From Promethearchaeota archaeon (lineage in GTDB: Archaea; Asgardarchaeota; Lokiarchaeia; Sigynarchaeales; SOKP01): DNA of 13,213 bases. A program made the translations under genes and the position numbers. Shown here piece by piece: positions 6,877-12,515 of the stretch; positions within the stretch are counted from its first letter, which is position 1, and every line of letters starts with the position of its first letter. The notes under the pieces were generated by a model. That model saw only the letters and a program-made list of their open reading frames with translations, searched no databases and was not told the DNA's origin. Where the stretch lies: contig JAEOTW010000274.1 of the NCBI GenBank assembly GCA_016839655.1, positions 1-13,213 of the forward strand, given 5' to 3'.

Positions 6877-7239
6877 TTAGTCTGGAAATAATTTTAGAAT
6901 ATTTGTCCCCTTCCAACCGAACATAGATTTTACGGCATTGGCAAATTCGATGTATATTCTTTCTTTTTTAACACTAAAATGTTGTTCTACAAAATCACAT
7001 AATGATTCAGATAAATCACTTGTTTTTGACTCAGGTAATCCAATACTCTTCAATTCCATAAATATGGTAGGGTCATTAGTTCCTGCAAATAACATCTTTG
7101 TAGCAGTCTCAAGCGCGACCATTACAAAACTTTCAGGTTTACCTAATTTTTTTGCTACAAGTTTGGAGATTTTATCCATTATTTCTGCTTTTTTTTCTTC
7201 CTCAATGTCTTGATTTATTTGTATTTTGAGATATGGTAT
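6877..7239 (-). CDS. MIF / D-dopachrome tautomerase family protein (ATA start)
   Basis: A 120-residue member of the tautomerase superfamily, homotrimeric enzymes that use an N-terminal proline as general base for keto-enol tautomerisation. Recognisable features: PYLKIQINQ at the N-terminus; KKLGKPESF, matching the MIF Lys32 region (TGKPP); ELKSIGLPES, matching the SIG motif; and RIYIEF...FGWKGTNI, matching the C-terminal RVYINY...GWN. The MIF Asn97 position is Glu here. With an ATA start at 7239 the protein is (M)PYLKI..., so Pro1 is exposed after Met removal. A GTG at 7248 would bury the proline at residue 5 and lies inside the ribosome site GAGGTGAT. The length fits the family. It follows the longin-like gene by 79 nt but has its own TATA box. 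The physiological substrate is unknown. Confidence 0.88.
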   Translation of the reverse strand: MPYLKIQINQDIEEEKKAEIMDKISKLVAKKLGKPESFVMVALETATKMLFAGTNDPTIFMELKSIGLPESKTSDLSESLCDFVEQHFSVKKERIYIEFANAVKSMFGWKGTNILKLFPD

Positions 7240-7243
7240 GTCT

Positions 7244-7251
7244 ATCACCTC
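7244..7251 (-). promoter_or_regulatory. strong ribosome binding site of the MIF gene
   Basis: GAGGTGAT, eight bases complementary to the archaeal anti-Shine-Dalgarno, ends four nt before ATA at 7239. The best conventional start, GTG at 7248-7246, is part of this element and so cannot also be its start codon. Confidence 0.75.
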
Positions 7252-7303
7252 TTATTTTTATATCTTGATGATTTTATCCAATTACATTGGATTTAGAATG
7301 CAA

Positions 7304-7311
7304 TATTTATA
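7304..7311 (-). promoter_or_regulatory. TATA box of the MIF gene
   Basis: A canonical TATAAATA starts 8 nt after the stop codon of the upstream longin-like gene. Transcription would begin near 7282, leaving a leader of about 40 nt that carries the ribosome site. A short CCAAT/ATTGG inverted repeat lies near the predicted start of transcription. Confidence 0.6.
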
Positions 7312-7318
7312 CATTCCT

Positions 7319-7999
7319 TTAAAGTTTTTTTTGCTTAGTCGATATAGCTATTTCCTTATAAAACTCTATTAACTTAGCTTTTAAACTTTCACCAGTTTTT
7401 TTGATATCTGAACGATCTTTTTCTTGAAATTTGTCAATCTCCTTCAAATATAGAGCTTTAAAAATTCCTTCTGTGGATTTTAATTGTGAAACAAAATCCA
7501 CACAAATTTCTTTCATATCCTCTTCTAATAACTGATTTGTTGGTATATCTAAATTTATACTGATCATAAGCATTTCTTTGTTTCCACGAGCCCATTCAGA
7601 GGGGATTTCAAAATAATAATTCAAGGATGCTGGTACAGTGCTTGAGCGGTGGACAAAGAAACCCTCTTTAATTCCTTGAACCATTATATTTGCAATTTGA
7701 ATAGATAATCCATCATCAAGAGAACCCTCGGGATATGAATAGAAAACGAGAGGACCTTTTCTTCGAGCAAAAAAACTTAATGCTACTGTAGTTTTAGTAG
7801 CGATTTTTATTTCGGGTATTAAAAGAAGAGTATATGCAATTTCAGGATCTAAAAGTTCATCATCAATGTATGTTTTACTTATTGGAAATTTCGCTCCATT
7901 CTTGTGTACTCTTAAAGACTGACGCCGTAGACCTATACCACCAAATTTTTGTACTTCTGAAATTATTTCTTTTCTATCTTTTTCATTCATCACTGTTAT
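7319..7999 (-). CDS. longin/roadblock-like alpha-beta protein (probable ATA start)
   Basis: A 226-residue soluble protein with no recognised catalytic motif. The centre reads as a beta hairpin (VALSFFARRKGPLVFYSYPE), a helix (DDGLSIQIANIMVQGI), further strands (NYYFEIPSEW, EMLMISINLD) and a helix (EDMKEICVDFVSQL). This order, and the GPxxFYSYPE turn, resemble longin or roadblock domains, which Asgard genomes encode in numbers as partners of small GTPases. A charged, helical C-terminal tail of about 50 residues follows. Possible starts are ATA 7999 (GGTG 7 nt upstream), GTG 7993 and ATG 7990 (13 and 16 nt from GGTG). Spacing favours ATA, giving MTVMNEKDRK. A linked GTPase would support the role but the Rag gene is 5 kb away. 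The domain call rests on secondary-structure reading only. Confidence 0.6.
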   Translation of the reverse strand: MTVMNEKDRKEIISEVQKFGGIGLRRQSLRVHKNGAKFPISKTYIDDELLDPEIAYTLLLIPEIKIATKTTVALSFFARRKGPLVFYSYPEGSLDDGLSIQIANIMVQGIKEGFFVHRSSTVPASLNYYFEIPSEWARGNKEMLMISINLDIPTNQLLEEDMKEICVDFVSQLKSTEGIFKALYLKEIDKFQEKDRSDIKKTGESLKAKLIEFYKEIAISTKQKKL

Positions 8000-8004
8000 A
8001 AATA

Positions 8005-8011
8005 ATCACCC
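8005..8011 (-). promoter_or_regulatory. ribosome binding site of the longin-like gene
   Basis: GGGTGAT on the minus strand. It ends 5 nt before the in-frame ATA at 7999, but 11 and 14 nt before the GTG and ATG that a conventional caller would choose. Confidence 0.55.
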
Positions 8012-8033
8012 TTATACTACATATTAGAACAAT

Positions 8034-8043
8034 TATATTTATA
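8034..8043 (-). promoter_or_regulatory. TATA box of the longin-like gene
   Basis: TATAAATATA on the minus strand, preceded by a purine-rich BRE-like stretch. The predicted transcription start is near 8013, just ahead of the ribosome site. Confidence 0.55.
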
Positions 8044-8198
8044 TTTTTTGTTTCCTTTTTGAGTAATATATTGAACAATTAGATGAACAATTATAAAAAA
8101 TAATGTTTATGAAACATCTATTAACAAAATTCGAAAGATTGATTTTTGAATAACACATTTTATATGTTTATTGTATAACATAATTTAAAGTGATTATA

Positions 8199-8708
8199 AT
8201 GGTTCAGAAAGCAATGGTTAGTGTTTATCCTATCAGATATAAAGATATTAAATTAGAGTTTCTTATGATAAAAAGGGCTACTCCTAGTTATAATTGGCAA
8301 TGTGTGACTGGCTCAGTAGGGGATACTATGGGAGCAATTGATCACCCGAGAGGAGAGAGTCCTCTTGAATGTGCAAAAAGAGAACTTTTTGAAGAAACAG
8401 GATACATTCCTGCTTTTATAGCTTCGGTTAACATTCCTCAAGAAATATATTTTAATAATGAAATAGAGATCAAAGAGGTGGAGGAGAATTTTCCTCCAGA
8501 TGAAGCTCACGAACTTCTAAATGAGATTATATTTTATAATTTCATAGCTCGTATAGATCAACCTGAAGAACCTGTATTGGATCCCGCTGAACATACAGAT
8601 TGGAAATGGTATAGCTTTGAAACAGCATATAAGATAATAATGTGGGCTGTTGAAAAAAAACTACTCAGGCGTGTCTATGATTACCTCATTAAAAATCCAT
8701 TAAAATAG
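8199..8708 (+). CDS. Nudix hydrolase, NudB-like (dihydroneopterin triphosphate pyrophosphatase type)
   Basis: A 169-residue Nudix pyrophosphohydrolase, cleaving nucleoside-diphosphate-type substrates with divalent metal. The catalytic end of the Nudix box is clear: E53, then R61-E-L-F-E-E-T-G-Y69. The glycine-to-glutamate gap is longer than the standard five residues (G45 to E53). YNWQCVTGSV (31-40) and a late HTDWKWYSFETA match the E. coli NudB/dATP-DHNTP pyrophosphatase pattern (WQSVTGS; EHxxYxWL), suggesting a pterin or dNTP substrate. Substrate specificity remains inference. The start is ATG 8199, with GTGAT at 8190-8194 and a 4-nt gap; a GTG at 8190 is part of the ribosome site. It is divergent from the longin-like gene and converges with the LuxE-like gene 35 nt away. 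Confidence 0.85.
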   Translation: MVQKAMVSVYPIRYKDIKLEFLMIKRATPSYNWQCVTGSVGDTMGAIDHPRGESPLECAKRELFEETGYIPAFIASVNIPQEIYFNNEIEIKEVEENFPPDEAHELLNEIIFYNFIARIDQPEEPVLDPAEHTDWKWYSFETAYKIIMWAVEKKLLRRVYDYLIKNPLK

Positions 8709-8743
8709 TGAGATTATTGGCTAAATTTCCCTTGAAATTGGAA

Positions 8744-10012
8744 TTATATCCATTCAACGAGTGATGAACATCCGAGACCTTCTTTATCTTCAATTCTACC
8801 TTGAACTGTAAAAGTATCCCCTTCATAACCACATTCAGGACACTTATTTTTTGATACTAGTTCTACAAGATCATCGACTAAAACGGCATGATTTACAGAG
8901 GCAGAAACTCCAAATGGAGTAAGGACTTCCAGAAAACCTTTATCACCTTCATTTCTGAGAGGTTCTAAAGTATTCAGATCTCTTACTATAATTCTAGCTT
9001 GAGGTGGACAGTGAAATATAAAATCCTTATACTTGTCTGACCAATGACTACCGAATACTATGGGTGTTTCTGTAAAGCCATAAATATCTCTAACATTTTC
9101 AGCTGTAGTTCCAAAGAATTCAATACAATCCGAAACAAACTGAGTTTTTGCTATGGGAGGATATTTTAATTGAGATTTATGTCCACTCCATCCACCGCCA
9201 CCTGTTGTTAAATAGCAATTGGGTAACTCAAATTTGATATTAGCTTCTTTTAAATGCTTATTCATGAATGTGTTTAATAATTGGAGACTTCCCCCAATTG
9301 AAATATTTTTTTGTTTATCAGCTGGTTTAGTTGAGTTCTTGTTGATTGTTTTTATCACATATTTTGCATTAATTCCAAAAGCACCCACTAAACTACGCCT
9401 CTTCATTATTTCTTTAAATGCTTTTAGGATATAGAATTTTATCAAATACTTTGGTTTTGTTATTCTAGTTGTAATATCATTTAAAGTGCTAGTATATAAT
9501 TTCAATGGTCTCAAATCAGAGTATCTCATCGCAATCCGATCTAAAAACTTAACGGGTGGAGCAAAATTCATTGAAATAGTCCCGTCTTGATTGTGCTCCT
9601 CCATCGGTATTGGGATGAATTCATATATACATTTGATGGTCATGCTGGATAAAAACTCTAGATCGTCCAAAGATCTCCCTACTAAAGACGGATCTCCAGT
9701 TGTACAAGAAGAAACATTCCAAGTCTTGAATTCAGGGGATTCTAACGGAATTTTTAAGAATTTTTTAAACAACCCTGCTGATTGTTTGAATGCAACTGAA
9801 TTTATAAAAGGGATTAATGTTAAATCATCCATTTGATTCACATCATCCAGATTAAATCCTTGCTTATTAGCAAATTCTTTATAAAATGAATTGGCTTCAA
9901 TGGATTCCTTCACGATGTTTTTCATCAGATTTATAAATTGTTTATCTTCATAATCTGAATTAATAATTGTCCTTATTTTCTCGTTTTGTACAACTTGTTT
10001 TGATATTGTTAT
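8744..10012 (-). CDS. LuxE/PaaK-type adenylate-forming enzyme (acyl-protein synthetase-like; probable ATA start)
   Basis: A 422-residue ANL-like enzyme that should activate a carboxylic acid as acyl-AMP. In LuxE the acyl group is passed to a protein or reductase; in PaaK, to CoA. Motifs: SSCTTGDPS (101-109; phosphate loop, normally SSGTTG), TTGGGGWSGHK, RDIYGFTET (A5-type motif), a late CPECGYEGD and GRIEDKEGLGCSS, the last two typical of LuxE C-termini. The first ATG, at 9925, would start directly in the conserved helix (KESIEANSFYKEF). The frame stays open 50 codons further, with protein-like sequence. ATA at 10012 has GGTG 7 nt upstream and gives MTISKQVVQNEKIRTIINSD. No luxC or luxD homolog is nearby, so the acyl substrate and acceptor are unknown. 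The glycine-to-cysteine change in the phosphate loop is unusual. Confidence 0.8.
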   Translation of the reverse strand: MTISKQVVQNEKIRTIINSDYEDKQFINLMKNIVKESIEANSFYKEFANKQGFNLDDVNQMDDLTLIPFINSVAFKQSAGLFKKFLKIPLESPEFKTWNVSSCTTGDPSLVGRSLDDLEFLSSMTIKCIYEFIPIPMEEHNQDGTISMNFAPPVKFLDRIAMRYSDLRPLKLYTSTLNDITTRITKPKYLIKFYILKAFKEIMKRRSLVGAFGINAKYVIKTINKNSTKPADKQKNISIGGSLQLLNTFMNKHLKEANIKFELPNCYLTTGGGGWSGHKSQLKYPPIAKTQFVSDCIEFFGTTAENVRDIYGFTETPIVFGSHWSDKYKDFIFHCPPQARIIVRDLNTLEPLRNEGDKGFLEVLTPFGVSASVNHAVLVDDLVELVSKNKCPECGYEGDTFTVQGRIEDKEGLGCSSLVEWI

Positions 10013-10019
10013 TAGAATA

Positions 10020-10023
10020 CACC
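10020..10023 (-). promoter_or_regulatory. putative ribosome binding site of the LuxE-like gene
   Basis: GGTG followed by TATTCTA and ATA. The GGTG-to-start distance of 7 nt equals that of the GTPase and longin-like genes. Only four bases pair, so it is the weakest of the four. Confidence 0.4.
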
Positions 10024-10072
10024 ATTTTGAAAGATAATTTTTACGATCTATTATATCTATAAGATTTGGGAG

Positions 10073-10080
10073 TATTTAAA
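10073..10080 (-). promoter_or_regulatory. TATA box of the LuxE-like gene
   Basis: TTTAAATA on the minus strand. Transcription is predicted near 10050, about 38 nt before the ATA at 10012 and about 125 nt before the ATG at 9925. The shorter leader matches that of the MIF gene. Confidence 0.45.
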
Positions 10081-10227
10081 AATTTAAATTATTTTGATGG
10101 TTCACATTGCTTGAAAAGTTAATTCAGTATTAAATTTTAATGAACTTTTTGTCAAATCCACACTTATTGTAAAACATTGATTACTGAAATATTTCCTAAT
10201 CTGTACTCTTAATTTCTTGGAGTTGAT

Positions 10228-10242
10228 AAAAAAGAAAAAAAA
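10228..10242 (-). terminator. U-tract terminator of the zinc-ribbon gene
   Basis: The minus strand reads T8-C-T6, about 35 nt beyond the stop codon, in the 200-nt gap before the LuxE-like promoter. Apart from this and that TATA box the gap holds nothing recognisable. Confidence 0.5.
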
Positions 10243-10276
10243 CAAATATTGGAAATAAACTGAAATACGAATTTTT

Positions 10277-10591
10277 TTAAGATGAGCCTGAACCAGTTGA
10301 AGTCATTAAATCGACCAAGGGTTCAGCTGTTATTACTGAATCACATTTTGAACATGAGTGTAATATAAGGGGTATGGCTCCAATTAGATCTAAATATCGG
10401 TCAACAAATTTTAGACTATATTTTGCCATCTTTTTTATCATTTTTCCCCCAAATGGTACAACTTCTGCTTGAATGTCTATGAAACTTTCATAGGTTTGTA
10501 TTAAATCACTTTTAAATTTGTCATTGATAGGTGCTGGTTTTATTTCGACTTTTAATTCGATTTCTTCTTTACAATAAGGACATTTTGGCAC
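10277..10591 (-). CDS. small zinc-ribbon protein (hypothetical)
   Basis: A 104-residue soluble protein with a split zinc-binding site: CPYC at residues 4-7 and CSKC about 75 residues later, the two knuckles of a zinc ribbon. Between them lies a helical insert rich in Lys and Asp with a hydrophobic stretch (YLDLIGAIPLILHS). The tail ends TSTGSGSS. The start is GTG at 10591, with GTGAT at 10597-10601 and a 5-nt gap, giving MPKCPYC. A TATA box (TTTAAATAAT) lies at 10648-10657. It sits between the methyltransferase and LuxE-like genes on the same strand but has its own promoter and terminator. Function unknown; a nucleic-acid or protein-binding adaptor is possible. Confidence 0.7.
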   Translation of the reverse strand: MPKCPYCKEEIELKVEIKPAPINDKFKSDLIQTYESFIDIQAEVVPFGGKMIKKMAKYSLKFVDRYLDLIGAIPLILHSCSKCDSVITAEPLVDLMTSTGSGSS

Positions 10592-10722
10592 TTAAAATCA
10601 CATTTCTATTATTTTAATTATTAAATTTCTGCAATATAGTCATACATATTATTTAAAGAGTACAGCAATCACATTAATAATATAATCAAGATTAAGAACC
10701 CATCATATCCCTTTAGAATAGC

Positions 10723-11541
10723 CTATTTTATAGCTTTTAAAGTGAACATAAGAGGAATAATAGCTTTTTGATTTTTCAATCGAAAAAATCCATCAGTTCC
10801 GCGTTCTGAAAACGGAAATTGTTTCCAAACCGTAAAAGGATATTCATTAAGAAATTCAATTCTCAAACCAGCTCCAATTAGTGAATTGACTATATCAGAT
10901 ATACTGTGAGCCCATTCATATTCTTTTTTTGGTTTAAATTTAGACCCGACTGAGGCATATGTTTCATCAGCAACAAATTCCATAGGATTAGGATCATGGA
11001 AATAATTATAATAAAGTTGAAGTTCTTTGATATCTTTAGTTTCATTGTCAAAAATATTTGAAAAAGGATGACTCTCAGCAATATAAAAAAATCCGCCTTT
11101 TTTAAGGAAACTAGCAATAATTTTGCCCCATTCCTTAAGATCGTTTAGCCAATAAAGTACTCCAATTGAAGTATACACAATATCAAATTTTTCAAAAAGA
11201 ACCTTAGGTAAATCATAAATATTCGACTCAATAAATTTAGCTTCAAGTTTAGCTTGTTTTGCTAGTAATTTAGCCAATCGAATTCCTTCGCTGGAGAAAT
11301 CAATTCCTGTGACTATTGCACCTTCTCTTGCCCAAGAAAGAGTATCAAGACCAAAATGACATTGAAGATGCAATAATGATTTACCTTTCACATTTCCCAT
11401 TTCTTTCAATTCATAAGATTTTAGAGTGGTTTGCCCGTTTAAAAATGATTTTATATTATACTCTTCACCTTCGAGCTCATAATGAATCCTCGCAAACTCG
11501 TCCCAAAGTTCTTTGTTTGCTTCAAAATATTTCTTATTCAA
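10723..11541 (-). CDS. class I SAM-dependent methyltransferase
   Basis: A 272-residue Rossmann-fold methyltransferase. Motif I is LLHLQCHFGLDTLSW (56-70), an unusual variant of the glycine loop shared by one widespread group of bacterial and archaeal methyltransferases. An acidic residue follows in VTGIDFS (D81), then SNIYDLP, FDIVYTSIGVLYWL (motif IV region) and LKKGGFFYIAESHPF. The conserved C-terminal part (EYEWAHSISDIVNSLI, LRIEFLNEYPF, plus IPLMFTLKA at the end) also matches that group; the methylated substrate is not known. The start is TTG at 11541, fixed by GTGAT at 11547-11551 with a 5-nt gap and an in-frame TAG two codons upstream. The close similarity to bacterial proteins makes horizontal origin possible. 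Confidence 0.88.
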   Translation of the reverse strand: MNKKYFEANKELWDEFARIHYELEGEEYNIKSFLNGQTTLKSYELKEMGNVKGKSLLHLQCHFGLDTLSWAREGAIVTGIDFSSEGIRLAKLLAKQAKLEAKFIESNIYDLPKVLFEKFDIVYTSIGVLYWLNDLKEWGKIIASFLKKGGFFYIAESHPFSNIFDNETKDIKELQLYYNYFHDPNPMEFVADETYASVGSKFKPKKEYEWAHSISDIVNSLIGAGLRIEFLNEYPFTVWKQFPFSERGTDGFFRLKNQKAIIPLMFTLKAIK

Positions 11542-11674
11542 ATGCTATCACTTTTTAAGAAACAAGAATCATTTTTGATGTGACTTATGCTAATATGAAT
11601 TATTCTCTAAATAATAATCTGATTGATTTCTATAGAAATTTCTCCTATCAAATATATTTTAATAGAATTGCATA

Positions 11675-12406
11675 TTGAATACTATTATGACAGTTCGTCA
11701 GTCAATTAATAAAGCTAGAGCAAAATTCTACAATGTAGTAACAAATTACAAGTTTGTCAAAAAAACATCACTCGTTGTAATAACCATCTATCTTTTTCTA
11801 CTCTTAATTGCGGTTATTATCGCAGCAATATGGGGGCCTTATGGATATACAATTTGGACACGGATGATTTCAGACTTAGGTGGTAGTAATTATACTCCTG
11901 TACCAATATTGTTCGATATCGCTTGTATTTTCGCAGGAATTATGACAATCCCTTTGACATTCTACATTGAAAATCTTTTTGCTCCTTTACCTACAAGAAA
12001 GAATTTCAAAACAATACACTTCTCTCGTTTAAGGTTTAGACTGGGCAGTAACGCATTTTTCTTCAGTTTAATGGGAAATATAGCTTATATTTTTGTGGGA
12101 ATTTTTAGTGAAGATCGAAATCCTCCGTTATTAGATTTTGCGAGTTTCCATGACGTTTTTTCTTTTTTTTCATTTGCAGGATTTGCATTTGGAGCTTTCT
12201 TTATCGGTTGGATTATCGTCCTTTATGATACGAAAATACCTAAATTGTTTGGGATTTATGGGATAATTGGACCTCCAAGTATGTTATTCGCTTTCCTATT
12301 TACAATGGAAGCATTATGGGAATGGATACTATTATTTTCAATTCTTGTCTGGATTATACCACTTACTCTAATGATAATGCAAAAACAAGAATTAAGACCA
12401 ACTTAA
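11675..12406 (+). CDS. six-helix membrane protein, DUF998-like (copy 1)
   Basis: A 243-residue integral membrane protein with six predicted helices at about 32-53, 78-98, 125-145, 162-184, 191-210 and 214-235. A basic, non-cleaved N-terminus (TVRQSINKARAKFY) precedes helix 1. Motifs shared with the next gene are GYTIW..MISDLG (57-69), DIACIFAG, LAPLP-type loop, SRLRFRLGS (117-125) and VLYDTKI. The SDLG motif after helix 1 and the six-helix layout resemble DUF998 proteins, which have no known biochemical activity. The start is TTG 11675 (MNTIMTVR), chosen because it aligns exactly with the ATG of copy 2 (MNSTMTVR). A TATA-like AAATATATTTT about 20 nt upstream suggests a leaderless transcript. 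Confidence 0.75.
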   Translation: MNTIMTVRQSINKARAKFYNVVTNYKFVKKTSLVVITIYLFLLLIAVIIAAIWGPYGYTIWTRMISDLGGSNYTPVPILFDIACIFAGIMTIPLTFYIENLFAPLPTRKNFKTIHFSRLRFRLGSNAFFFSLMGNIAYIFVGIFSEDRNPPLLDFASFHDVFSFFSFAGFAFGAFFIGWIIVLYDTKIPKLFGIYGIIGPPSMLFAFLFTMEALWEWILLFSILVWIIPLTLMIMQKQELRPT

Positions 12407-12420
12407 AAAAATCCTAAATA

Positions 12421-12446
12421 TTTTTTTTTAATACTCCTTTTTTCTT
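12421..12446 (+). terminator. U-tract terminator between the two DUF998-like genes
   Basis: A T9 run and, ten bases later, a second T-rich run (cttttttctt) begin 14 nt after the stop of copy 1. They are followed by the A/T-rich promoter region of copy 2, so the paralogs are likely transcribed separately. Confidence 0.5.
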
Positions 12447-12515
12447 AAAAAAAATGCCTAAAATATAATCATATTTATATTAATTTAAAATGAATATGAT
12501 TAATAAAATTGGAAA

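Noticed and set aside
7240..7248. GTG at 7248 as the start of the MIF gene
   Set aside because: It is part of the GAGGTGAT ribosome site, and it would bury the catalytic proline at residue 5.
8190..8198. GTG at 8190 as the start of the Nudix gene
   Set aside because: It lies within the GTGAT ribosome site; ATG 8199 has the proper spacing.
8724..8739. Hairpin AATTTC/GAAATT with a 4-nt loop between the convergent Nudix and LuxE-like genes, as a bidirectional terminator
   Set aside because: The stem is short and AT-rich with no U-tract beside it; chance is likely in this background.
8761..8800. C-box-like GTGATGA suggesting a C/D box RNA
   Set aside because: No D box at suitable distance was found, and it lies inside the LuxE-like coding region.
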